Of a stretch of DNA of 64,000 nt, positions 36,281 to 44,912 are shown piece after piece. A program made the position numbers and the translations under genes. Location: assembly GCF_013004105.1 (NCBI RefSeq), contig NZ_CP053085.1:2480001-2544000 (forward strand), read 5' to 3'. The notes beneath the pieces are model-generated. The model worked only from the letters and a program-made list of their open reading frames with translations, had not been told where the DNA came from and ran no database searches. The DNA is from Gemmatimonas groenlandica (GTDB lineage: Bacteria > Gemmatimonadota > Gemmatimonadetes > Gemmatimonadales > Gemmatimonadaceae). Every line of letters starts with the position of its first letter. Position 1 is the first letter of the stretch.

Positions 36281-36634
36281 ATGAAGTACATGATGCTGTT
36301 CGCCGAGCCCGAGCACCACATTTTGCAGCGAACGTCAGCCGACGCGCCGGCGTACTGGGCGGCGTGGAGCGCCTTTGCGAAGTCGATCAACGAGAGCGGT
36401 CTGGTGATCGAAGGAAACGCGCTGCAAGACAAAACGACGGCGACGACGGTACGATTCACGAACGGCAAGCGCGTCGTGCAGGACGGTCCGTTCGCCGACG
36501 CCAAGGAGCAGCTCGCCGGCTACTTCATCCTCGAGGTGACGAGCATCGATCCGGTCCTTGAGTGGGCAGCGAAGGTTCCGGGCGTCGACAGCGGCACGGT
36601 CGTCGAGATTCGCCCGATCATGTCGGTGCAGTAA
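36281..36634 (+). CDS. DGPF/YCII-domain protein partner of an ECF42 sigma factor
   Basis: This is a 117-residue cytoplasmic protein starting at ATG 36281 (MKYMMLFAEPEHH). It has the family hallmark VQDGPFADAKEQLAGYFILEV at about residues 64-84, the DGPFAET-type motif of YCII-related proteins. These small dimeric alpha+beta proteins are typically encoded directly before ECF42 sigma factors, exactly as here (38 nt apart), and belong to the regulon. No enzymatic role is established. Confidence 0.9.
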   Translation: MKYMMLFAEPEHHILQRTSADAPAYWAAWSAFAKSINESGLVIEGNALQDKTTATTVRFTNGKRVVQDGPFADAKEQLAGYFILEVTSIDPVLEWAAKVPGVDSGTVVEIRPIMSVQ

Positions 36635-36671
36635 GTCGTCGGCCGGGAATCGTGCCGGAGCGGGTCGCACC

Positions 36672-37901
36672 ATGACGGACACCGTGCAGACCGTCGAGCA
36701 GGTCGCTCGCAATTCGTACGGACGTCTCGTCGCCTTCCTCGCGGTCCGCTCCCGCGATCTCGCCGCCGCCGAAGACGCACTTGGCGACGCCTTTCTCGCG
36801 GCGCTCGATCAGTGGCCGCGCGATGGCGTGCCGCAAAAGCCCGAAGCCTGGCTCCTCACGGCGGCACGCCGTCGAATGATCGACGCGTCGCGCCGAAGCG
36901 CCACGGCCGACGCGGCATTCCCGGCACTCGAATTTGCCGCGCTCGATGCCCAACGCGAGGCCGATGCCGTGCGAGACTTTCCCGACGAGCGACTCGGTTT
37001 GCTGTTCTGCTGCGCGCATCCCGCGATCGACGAGGCCGCCCGTACGCCCCTCATGCTGCAAACGGTGCTCGGGCTCGACGCGACGCGCATTGCGGGGGCA
37101 TTCCTCGTCGCGCCGGCGGCGATGTCGCAGCGTCTGGTCCGAGCGAAAACGAAGATCCGTGATGCCGGCGTGCCGTTCGATATTCCGTCGGCCCGCGAAC
37201 TTCCGGAACGCGTTGAAGCGGTGATGGAGGCGATCTACGCGGCATACGGAACGGCGTGGGATGACGCCTTTGGCGTCGATGCGAAGCGGCGCGGCCTGGC
37301 CGAAGAAGCGATTTGGCTCGCCCGCGTACTCACCGAAACCATGCCCGAGAACGCCGAGGCGCACGGCCTGCTGGCACTGATGCTCTTTTGCGAATCGCGC
37401 CGCGCCGCGCGACGTTCGTCGTCGGGTGCGTTCGTACCGCTCGATCAGCAGGATGTTTCGCTCTGGTCCGCGCCGATGATCGCCGAGGCCGAGCGTGCGC
37501 TACGGACGGCGAGCGCGTTGACTGCGCCGGGGCGCTTTCAAATCGAGGCAGCGATTCAAAGCGTCCATGCGCAACGACTGTTCGGCGCGCCCGTCCGCTG
37601 GGATGCGGTAGCGATGTTTTACGGCTCGTTGGTCGCGATCGCTCCGACGGTCGGCGCCTATGTTGGGATGGCCGCCGCGCTCGGCGAAGCGCGCGGGCCG
37701 GACATTGGACTTACGGTGCTCAACGGCCTGAATGACGCCGACATCACCGACTACCAGCCGTACTGGGCCGTTCGAGGTCACCTGCTTGCCCACGCCGGTC
37801 GGGCGCCTGAAGCGCACATCGCGTACAATCGTGCGATCCACCTCAGTGACGAGGTCGCGGTGCGAAGTTTTCTTCTCGCACGAGCAGCGTCGGTGTCTTA
37901 G
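36672..37901 (+). CDS. ECF42-type RNA polymerase sigma factor with TPR-like C-terminal extension
   Basis: This 409-residue protein starts at ATG 36672. The N-terminal ~170 residues contain sigma region 2 (LVAFLAVRSRDLAAAEDALGDAF) and region 4 (LDATRIAGAFLVAPAAMSQRL). The remaining ~230 residues form a helical extension (MFYGSLVAIAPTVGAYVGMA... YNRAIHLSDEVA) characteristic of ECF42 and required for its activity in studied members. There is no anti-sigma gene; the DGPF protein upstream is the usual genomic partner. It probably directs transcription of the pair itself. Confidence 0.9.
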   Translation: MTDTVQTVEQVARNSYGRLVAFLAVRSRDLAAAEDALGDAFLAALDQWPRDGVPQKPEAWLLTAARRRMIDASRRSATADAAFPALEFAALDAQREADAVRDFPDERLGLLFCCAHPAIDEAARTPLMLQTVLGLDATRIAGAFLVAPAAMSQRLVRAKTKIRDAGVPFDIPSARELPERVEAVMEAIYAAYGTAWDDAFGVDAKRRGLAEEAIWLARVLTETMPENAEAHGLLALMLFCESRRAARRSSSGAFVPLDQQDVSLWSAPMIAEAERALRTASALTAPGRFQIEAAIQSVHAQRLFGAPVRWDAVAMFYGSLVAIAPTVGAYVGMAAALGEARGPDIGLTVLNGLNDADITDYQPYWAVRGHLLAHAGRAPEAHIAYNRAIHLSDEVAVRSFLLARAASVS

Positions 37902-38193
37902 CCAGCAACGCGCATCACTGGTCCGACACGAGCAGATGGCTCTGTTCGCCGCGCGAGATCTGCATCCCGTGGTCCGCCAACATACACGCAAGCTGTTCGT
38001 GCAAGGCCACTACTTTCACGCGGACGCTCAAGGTGACGCTAATGTCGCGGGCAGCATGCTCACGCGCTCACTCATCGGATATTCGCCGTGCCATGACGCG
38101 CGTTCTGACTAAAAAGTCGGTGCCTAGAGTGCGCCGGGCTTACTTCGAAGCAGGATCCGCAACACGAATCCGAGGTCATCGGCAACCCCTTGC

Positions 38194-40842
38194 TTACGGC
38201 TTTGGTGGCGCGTTGGCCTCCCACTCCCGGGTCCACTTGGCGGCTTCGGTGGTTCGCCCCAGTGCCGTGAGCGCTTCGGCGATGTCCTTGCGCGCCGCCT
38301 GCAGGAAACTCACGCCGGGTTCGGCCTGTCGCGCCACGATCGCATAACCGGCTTCCGACTCGGCGGCGCCTGCGGCCCAGCGCCTCTGTCGCACCAGCGA
38401 GCGTCCGAGTTTGATGCGGGCGATACCGGTGTTCATGTGCGCGGCGCCCTGCGCCTTCGCAAAGCGCGTGACCACCTCGCGATAGATCGCCTCGGCACGT
38501 GCATACTGCTGCTGCTCGTTGAAGACCGTCGCGCGGTTGGACAGGGCCACGGCCACCGTGAAATGCGCGTCGCCATTCGCGGCGCCATAGACGTTCGCCA
38601 TGCGGGTGAAGTACGCGTCGGCGCTGTCGAACGCCCGATGCTTCAGGGCCACATTGCCGAGGTCATTGAGCACACTGGCGACGCGGGGATGGGCGCTGCC
38701 GAAGGTTGCCTGCTGAATGGCGAGCGCTCGCCGCAAGACGCCGGTGGCATCGTCGTAGCGATCCTGTGACACGAGCGCGCGCCCCAGCATCGAGAGGTGC
38801 GCCGCCGTTCGAAAGTGCGCGACGCCGTAGTACGCCGAATCGATGTCGATGGCCTTGCGGTACCAGCGCTCGGCCTCGGTGAATCGCCCGCGTTCGAACT
38901 CGGTGGCGCCAAGGTTGATGTACACCTCCGCCACCGCCGGATGACGCTCGCCCGAACGAGTGAGCTGCGCGGCGAGGACGAGCCGATTGAGTGAATCGCT
39001 CTCGGCGTAGCGGCCAGCGTAGAAGTGGACGTTGGCCAGCTCGCCCAGTAGTGACGCGCGCTCCAGGGGATCGGGATCGCTGGCGGGATAGCGAGCCACC
39101 GCCTGCTGCAGCGTAACCGTGGCCGAATCGTAGAGCCCCTGCTCTTCCTGTCGTCTTCCCACAGTGCCGCGAATTCGCGCGTCCAGTAGCGCCGTGTTGT
39201 CATCCGGCGCCACGGCGGCCGTGGTAAGCAGAGCGGCCGCTTGCGTGAGGGCGCTGTCGGCGCCGAGGTACTGCGCCTGATCGATGCGCAAATCCCCGAG
39301 GGTGAGCAAAACGGCCGCTCGCGACATGGCGTCGTGATTCCCGGCCCGATCGTGCGCCGTCAACGCGGCCTGCAGCATAGTGTCGGCCCGCTCGAAGCGA
39401 CCGAGTTTCTGGTACACGCTACCCAGTGTGGCGTAGAGGTCGGCCTGCCCTGCGGCGTCGCCATCCAGCATACGCGCTTCCTGCACGCCCCGATCAACGA
39501 GGGTGACCACGCGCAGGCTATCGGCAGGTCCAGCCTCGTCGCCACCGGTGAACAGCGCGAGCATGAACTGCTGTAAACGAGTGCGACGCTCGGCTTCCCG
39601 CACCGCGGCATCACGGGCGCGGCCGAGTCGCACGGTGTAGCTCGTGGCCGCGCCGGCCACGAGTACGAAGAGTGTGGCCGCGAGCGCCGTTTCCTTCCAG
39701 CGCCGGCGCAGGAAGCGGCTGGCGCGATACGAATACGCGTCCGGGTGCGCGTCGAGCGGCTCGCGCGCAGTGAAGTGGTCGACGTCGCGCAGCAGCGCAT
39801 CGACCGAGCGGTAGCGTCGCGCGGGATCCTTGTGCATCGCGGTGAGGCACAACACATCGAGGTCGTTCCACTCGCTGCGTTTCAGGGCGTTCGCACTGGC
39901 CGCTCCCTGCGCACGGGCCGCCTTCGACGCCGGCAGCGGTTCCGTGTCGAGAATCATCGCCTCGACCTGACCCGGCGTGCGCGCCGACAAATCGAGCGGC
40001 AGTCGCTCGGCGAGCAGTTCGTACAGCACGACACCGAGTGCGTAGACGTCGGTGAACACACCGATGCGTTCGCCGCGTACCTGCTCGGGCGCCGCGTACG
40101 CCGGCGTCATCATGCGCAGCCCGGTGTGCGTACGCTCGCTGTCACGATGCTCTTCGCCGAGCTGCTTGGCGATGCCAAAATCGAGCAGCTTTACCGTACC
40201 ATCGGCAGTGACCAGGATGTTCGACGGCTTGATGTCGCGATGAATGATCGCCTGATCGTGCGCATGTTGGACGGCGCTGCACACCGCGCGAAACAGCTGT
40301 AGACGTTGCGCCACCGTGCACCGGTTCTCATCGCAATAGCGACGCAACGGCACGCCGTCGACGTACTCCATCACGAACCACGGCGTGCCGTTGGCAAGCG
40401 TACCAGCGTCGTACAGTCGCGCGATGTTCGGATGATCCAACTGCGCCAACGCCCGCTGCTCGGTGCTGAAGCGGGCTCGGCGCGCCGGCGAGAGCCACGC
40501 GTCGCGCAACAACTTCACCGCGACCTGCCGCTGCACGTCGACGCGTTCGCCCAGATACACGACACCCATACCGCCTTCGCCGAGCAATCGGAGCAGGCGA
40601 TACGGTCCGAATTGCGGCAGTTCGTCTGCTGGCCAGGGAGCGTCAGTCAGCAATGCCGATGCCCATTCGGCGTTGCTGCGGTCGAGGAGCGGCAGGTGCA
40701 CCGCATCGGCCGTAAGCAGTTCGCGAAGCTCACGTTCGAATTCAGCGTCGCCGGCCGCGGCGCTGCGCACCATCGCGTCGCGCTGCGATGGCAGCGCGTC
40801 GATGATGTCATCAAACGCAGCCTGCAGTCTCTCCCAGCTCAT
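38194..40842 (-). CDS. Ser/Thr protein kinase with TM helix and TPR sensor region
   Basis: This 882-residue protein has its ATG at 40842 overlapping the sigma-factor stop by 4 nt. The kinase domain (about residues 70-340) has GEGGMGVVYLG, VAVKLL, HRDIKPSNILV and LLDFGIAKQL. One TM helix at about 390-410 (TALAATLFVLVAGAATSYTV) is followed by roughly 450 residues of tetratricopeptide-like repeats (for example RYDDATGVLRRALAIQQATFG). Kinase-TM-TPR proteins coupled to ECF sigma factors form a known acidobacterial/planctomycete/gemmatimonad signalling type, in which the kinase probably controls the sigma factor by phosphorylation. Confidence 0.92.
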   Translation of the reverse strand: MSWERLQAAFDDIIDALPSQRDAMVRSAAAGDAEFERELRELLTADAVHLPLLDRSNAEWASALLTDAPWPADELPQFGPYRLLRLLGEGGMGVVYLGERVDVQRQVAVKLLRDAWLSPARRARFSTEQRALAQLDHPNIARLYDAGTLANGTPWFVMEYVDGVPLRRYCDENRCTVAQRLQLFRAVCSAVQHAHDQAIIHRDIKPSNILVTADGTVKLLDFGIAKQLGEEHRDSERTHTGLRMMTPAYAAPEQVRGERIGVFTDVYALGVVLYELLAERLPLDLSARTPGQVEAMILDTEPLPASKAARAQGAASANALKRSEWNDLDVLCLTAMHKDPARRYRSVDALLRDVDHFTAREPLDAHPDAYSYRASRFLRRRWKETALAATLFVLVAGAATSYTVRLGRARDAAVREAERRTRLQQFMLALFTGGDEAGPADSLRVVTLVDRGVQEARMLDGDAAGQADLYATLGSVYQKLGRFERADTMLQAALTAHDRAGNHDAMSRAAVLLTLGDLRIDQAQYLGADSALTQAAALLTTAAVAPDDNTALLDARIRGTVGRRQEEQGLYDSATVTLQQAVARYPASDPDPLERASLLGELANVHFYAGRYAESDSLNRLVLAAQLTRSGERHPAVAEVYINLGATEFERGRFTEAERWYRKAIDIDSAYYGVAHFRTAAHLSMLGRALVSQDRYDDATGVLRRALAIQQATFGSAHPRVASVLNDLGNVALKHRAFDSADAYFTRMANVYGAANGDAHFTVAVALSNRATVFNEQQQYARAEAIYREVVTRFAKAQGAAHMNTGIARIKLGRSLVRQRRWAAGAAESEAGYAIVARQAEPGVSFLQAARKDIAEALTALGRTTEAAKWTREWEANAPPKP

Positions 40843-41369
40843 GCCTCGACGGCCAGTTCCCGGGCGAGCCATGCGCGAGCGAGGCGCCACTCACGCAGTA
40901 CGGTGGATTCACTGACGTCGAGCAGGGCGGCCGTGTCCGGAACGCTGAGCCCACCGAAGAAGCGGCTCTCCACCAGCAACGCCTGTCGTGGCGCCTGCGC
41001 CGCCAACCTCGTGAGTGCGTCATCGAGGGCGAGCAGCCCCTCGGCATCGGTCGCGACGGCGTTCACGGCATCATCAAAGGTGACGTGGAGTTCGTCGGCG
41101 CCGCGCTTGCCGGCCTGGCGACGCCGCGCGGCCTCGATGAGCACCTGCCGCATGGCGCGCGCGGCGATGCGCTTGAAATGCATGGGCGAGGTGTGCGCGA
41201 CCTCGGGCGAACCGGCCAGCTTGAGCCACGCCTCGTTCACCAGCGCCGTGGGGGTAATCGACGCGCGCGGATCGCTTCGGCGCACGCTGGACGCCAGACG
41301 ACGCAGCTCTTCGTAGGTGACACTGAAGAGATGGTCGAGCTCGGCGCGAAGCACGTCCGAATGAGTCAT
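40839..41369 (-). CDS. ECF sigma factor coupled to a Ser/Thr kinase
   Basis: This 176-residue sigma-70 family protein is of the TIGR02999-like type. Region 2 contains YEELRRLASSVRRSDP and TALVNEAWLKL, and region 4 contains RFFGGLSVPDTAALLDVSESTVLREWRLARAWL. No anti-sigma gene is adjacent; instead it overlaps the TPR Ser/Thr kinase gene by 4 nt, which suggests regulation by phosphorylation. It is divergent from the lipoprotein at 41486, sharing a ~115-nt upstream region. Confidence 0.92.
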   Translation of the reverse strand: MTHSDVLRAELDHLFSVTYEELRRLASSVRRSDPRASITPTALVNEAWLKLAGSPEVAHTSPMHFKRIAARAMRQVLIEAARRRQAGKRGADELHVTFDDAVNAVATDAEGLLALDDALTRLAAQAPRQALLVESRFFGGLSVPDTAALLDVSESTVLREWRLARAWLARELAVEA

Positions 41370-41485
41370 GCGAACCGGATGACGGGGTTTGAGCCAATCC
41401 TACGCAATGCGGTGCGGAGACGCGTGTACGCGCCAGCGCGCTCCGGCTGCTCTCAGCCTCGACGGCGCCGACACGGGCGAATCGC

Positions 41486-43111
41486 ATGCAGAGGCTATCA
41501 CCACGTTCGGGGAGGTCGCAACCACTCGGGCGCAACGCGCTCCTTATGCTCGGGCTCGCTTTCTCATTTCTGGAAGGATGCCGCGGCGATGGCGCAGCCG
41601 GTGGACGCGCGGCGACCGCACTTCCCGACAATGGCGTCGTCTGGACGATCTCGAGTCCGGAGAATCGCGCCAGCGCGGCCGCGGCGCTCGAGGCGATGGT
41701 GTACGGCGCTCACATACTGCTTACCGACGGCGACGATGCGTACGCGGGCTCCGCGCGTAGCGCGCTGGCAAAGCAGCCCGATGGCACGTGGTCATTGACG
41801 CTACCCGGCGGCGCTCGTGCCGCGCTGGACAGGAGCGACAGTGCACTCGTGTTGCACTTACCGAGTGGCGCGACCCTGCCGCTCGTGAGACAGGCGGGCA
41901 CCGGTGCGGCGGCTGGGCCGCGACGGGTCGTCGCACACTGGGCGGGCTACCCATCCTTCGGCGACGGGTCGTCATCGTGGCAGGCGCCGCCGGAGCTCGA
42001 CGACGAGGCGGTCGCGCTGACGTGGCACAAGGTGGCGCGCGTGCCATTCGACGCCGCTGCGGTGACCTCGCGCAACAAGTCGCTGCAGCAGCTGCCCGCG
42101 TTCGACCGCCCCGACTCGGCGCGCGTGTGGGCACAACAGCTCGACGCGCGACTCACCACGTTGCCGACCGACGCCACATTTCGCGTGCGCGTGAACGATA
42201 ACGTTTCGGAGTACGACCACGCGCAGCAGCGTTTCTCGGTGCACTTCTTCGAGCCGGGCACGTATCTGCCGCTGCAGGTCTTCGGCGAGGAATATCGCGT
42301 CGTGTTCTCCAACGCCGACGCGGCGCGCTTCATCAACATGTCCAAGGATGCGGCGCGACCATTCGACGAATCGCTGCGGGCGCAGGGGCGCGGCGTACTC
42401 ACCGACATCACGTTCCGCGTCACGGGCCAAGGTGATCCGGCTGGCGCCGTGACCGGCGCGCGCGTTGTTCGCGCCGAGCTGGTGGAGGTGCACGTGCGCG
42501 ATCGTCAAGAAGTGGAGCTCTTCTCGCCAGCGTTGTCGGCGTCACCGACGGCACAGAATAACCCAACGGCATTCGACCTCGCCGCAGCCGATGTGGCCGG
42601 CCTTCGCGTGGGCACCGCCGGCGATCTGTTCGAGCGTTCGGCGTCGCGCTTGTATGGTAAGACCGAGCGTCGCGCCAACAAGGGCAGCGGCTACGCAGGA
42701 TTCACGAGCATCATTGCCGTCAACGAGATGGGATGCTCGTCGATCCCGGGTCGCGGACGCGTGAAGTCCGGCGCGGTGTGTGCCACCGCGTTCCTCGACG
42801 GCGACGACATCGTGCGCTCGATCCGCATCGAACGGGTCTTTCCGTTCATCGACGGCGAAGCGTTCCGGAAGGTATTGGTGCAGCGCTACGGGCCTGTAGC
42901 CGACGCCGCGCAGCGTACTGGCTATACGCTGGCGTGGGGTCCCGTCACCGACAGCACGACAGCCTACCTCCGCAGCGGCCCGCACAATGCGCTCACCGCC
43001 ACGTGGAGCGAAGACGAGGACATGATGTCACGGAGCCTCAACGCCGCCCCACGCATTCGTGTGACGCTGCAACTGACCGACGCCACTTGGATCGCCGCAC
43101 AGTCGCGCTAG
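41486..43111 (+). CDS. Large predicted lipoprotein of unknown function
   Basis: The 541-residue protein has a lipoprotein-like signal NALLMLGLAFSFLEGC (Cys at about residue 32; the lipobox is somewhat atypical). The mature region is Ala/Arg/Asp-rich. It includes DATFRVRVNDNVSEYDHAQQ and FFEPGTYLPLQVFGEEYRVVF, which look like a beta-rich domain, and three late cysteines (GCSSIPGRGRVKSGAVC). I do not recognise a characterised family. It is followed 40 nt later by another exported protein, with which it probably forms an operon. Confidence 0.8.
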   Translation: MQRLSPRSGRSQPLGRNALLMLGLAFSFLEGCRGDGAAGGRAATALPDNGVVWTISSPENRASAAAALEAMVYGAHILLTDGDDAYAGSARSALAKQPDGTWSLTLPGGARAALDRSDSALVLHLPSGATLPLVRQAGTGAAAGPRRVVAHWAGYPSFGDGSSSWQAPPELDDEAVALTWHKVARVPFDAAAVTSRNKSLQQLPAFDRPDSARVWAQQLDARLTTLPTDATFRVRVNDNVSEYDHAQQRFSVHFFEPGTYLPLQVFGEEYRVVFSNADAARFINMSKDAARPFDESLRAQGRGVLTDITFRVTGQGDPAGAVTGARVVRAELVEVHVRDRQEVELFSPALSASPTAQNNPTAFDLAAADVAGLRVGTAGDLFERSASRLYGKTERRANKGSGYAGFTSIIAVNEMGCSSIPGRGRVKSGAVCATAFLDGDDIVRSIRIERVFPFIDGEAFRKVLVQRYGPVADAAQRTGYTLAWGPVTDSTTAYLRSGPHNALTATWSEDEDMMSRSLNAAPRIRVTLQLTDATWIAAQSR

Positions 43112-43151
43112 CCGACTGCCTACTTACTGTCACGACTTCGAGGACTGAACG

Positions 43152-44366
43152 ATGCGACATCAGCTATTCACGGCGGCCGCGTTCGTCGCTATCGCCGCCG
43201 CATTACCGCTCAGCGCGCAGAGCGCGGGATGCGCCGGCCAAGCCAGCTGCTACGAGACCACGAATTTGACGGCCGTTGTCTCTGATCTCCGGTCGAGTGT
43301 ATCGGGCGCGAATCGCGTGATCACCGCCACGATCCGCATTCAGAATCGCACACCGCGACCCCTGACGCTCGGCTATCTATCGGGATCCGGCGTCGTGACC
43401 GACGACCAAGGCAACCGCTACGAAGTGGCCAGCCCGGAATCCGTTCGCGGCATCGGATTGATCACCAGCAACAGTTTCGACGCGAAGTTTCAGCTGCAAC
43501 CCGGCGAGCGCGCCGATGCGCGCGTGGAGTTCCTGTTCCGTCCGGCGTCGCGCAACGTCATTCTGGGAACGACGTATGCCATGGACATTGCGTTACGCGA
43601 GATCAATCCGATTGCGGGTAATCAATGGCGACTAGGGCGTGAACACGCGCTGCGGTTTACCGGCTTCGACGGTAAAGGCGTGACGGCGCAGATGGCCACT
43701 GGCAACGCGGCGGCGGCGACAGCAGCGACCTCGTCAACGCCGAGCAGCACCGCGATGGCGGGCGCCGCACAGGTGGCGATGGCTGATGAGATCAATGTCT
43801 GCGCGGGAGTCGAGCGGTGCTACGCCAGTGGACCCGTGCGCGTAGACATCGTGCAGATGAGCGCCGGCGATATTGGTAACGGGCGCTATCACGGCGTTCG
43901 CTTGAATGTCCGTGTGCGCAACATGTCGAACGAGCCCATCATCATTGGCTACAAGGGCACGTCGAGCGGCGCGATCGACAACCTCGGCAACCGCTACTAC
44001 TTCGGCCGCCCCGGGACGCACGACGTGAGCGCGAGCGGTATCGGAGTGGTCACGGGCCAGGCAGCCGACCCACAGTTCGCGCTGCGTCCCGGCGAATCAC
44101 GCAACGCGACGTTCAATGTGACACGGTTTGATGCCGGGCGAGCCGAGCGCGGCACGTCGTTCACGTGGAACGCCACGCTGGTTCAGCTCGAAATCACCCC
44201 CAGCCGGCAGATCCGCACCGGGCGCGAGTTCGCGGTGCAGGTCGCCGACGTAACACCCTCAGCCGGCGATGCGGTGAAGGCCGCCGGCAGCGACGCCGCG
44301 AACAAGGCGGCCAAGGGGATTCTCGACGCGCTGTCGGGAAAGAAGAAGAAGCCACCGGTCCGCTAG
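43152..44366 (+). CDS. Exported protein with two tandem copies of a beta-sandwich domain
   Basis: This 404-residue protein has a signal peptide (cleavage near LSAQ, ~residue 24). It contains an internal duplication. Copy 1 (about 30-175) begins CAGQASCYETTNLTAV; copy 2 (about 215-375) begins CAGVERCYASGPVRVD. Each continues with an inner R(V/N)-rich strand, LGYLSGSG/IGYKGTSSG, a GNRY motif, a glycine-rich GIGxxT loop and LQPGERA/LRPGESR. The pattern resembles DUF4352-type immunoglobulin-like domains. Each copy has a Cys pair that could form a disulfide. The C-terminus is Lys-rich (KKKKPPVR). Function is unknown. Confidence 0.82.
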   Translation: MRHQLFTAAAFVAIAAALPLSAQSAGCAGQASCYETTNLTAVVSDLRSSVSGANRVITATIRIQNRTPRPLTLGYLSGSGVVTDDQGNRYEVASPESVRGIGLITSNSFDAKFQLQPGERADARVEFLFRPASRNVILGTTYAMDIALREINPIAGNQWRLGREHALRFTGFDGKGVTAQMATGNAAAATAATSSTPSSTAMAGAAQVAMADEINVCAGVERCYASGPVRVDIVQMSAGDIGNGRYHGVRLNVRVRNMSNEPIIIGYKGTSSGAIDNLGNRYYFGRPGTHDVSASGIGVVTGQAADPQFALRPGESRNATFNVTRFDAGRAERGTSFTWNATLVQLEITPSRQIRTGREFAVQVADVTPSAGDAVKAAGSDAANKAAKGILDALSGKKKKPPVR

Positions 44367-44473
44367 CAGAAAGGCCGCGAGCGAGCGGTCGGAGCGCGGC
44401 ATGAACGCTTCGTCCCTAACTTCTATCTCTCAGGTGTAATTGCGCGCTGGTCCCTGGCCCTCATGTTTCGTGC

Positions 44474-44905
44474 GTGAATGCGCGGGACAGCCGAGATCGC
44501 ACGATCCTGATCGTGGAGGACAACGAGGACAATCGCGCCATCTATGGCACGATGCTTCGGGCGCGCGGGTACGCGGTGCTCGAATCGACCGACGGCGAGA
44601 GCGGCGTTGCGACCGCGCGTCGTGAATGCCCCGACCTCGTCCTCATGGATATCGGGCTGCCAATAATGGATGGGTTGGATGCCACGCGCCTGCTCAAGTC
44701 TGATCCGACGACGGCGACGATTCCAATCGTGGTGCTGACGGCCCACGCACTCCGCGATGAACGGCAGCGCGCCCAACTGGCGGGCGTGACCGGCTATCTC
44801 GTCAAGCCCGTGTCGAGTGACGAGCTCGTCGCGGCCGTCGAGCGTGCGCTCGGCGGAGACAGGTCGTCACCGCCGCCGCCCGACGGCCCGCAACCGCGAG
44901 GTTAA
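44474..44905 (+). CDS. Single-domain response regulator (CheY/DivK-like)
   Basis: This 143-residue receiver has the acidic pair ED in ILIVEDNEDNR, phospho-acceptor Asp59 (LVLMDIGLP), Thr in VVLTAHAL and Lys in YLVKPVS. It has no output domain; a Pro-rich tail follows. It ends 7 nt before the histidine kinase at 44913, so the two form an operon and probably a cognate pair. Confidence 0.93.
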   Translation: MNARDSRDRTILIVEDNEDNRAIYGTMLRARGYAVLESTDGESGVATARRECPDLVLMDIGLPIMDGLDATRLLKSDPTTATIPIVVLTAHALRDERQRAQLAGVTGYLVKPVSSDELVAAVERALGGDRSSPPPPDGPQPRG

Positions 44906-44912
44906 CAAGAAC

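Noticed and set aside
37902-38193. A small plus-strand ORF (MALFAARDLHPVVRQHTRK...) after the ECF42 gene
   Set aside because: No recognisable family, no ribosome-binding site, and it overlaps nothing conserved. Support is insufficient.
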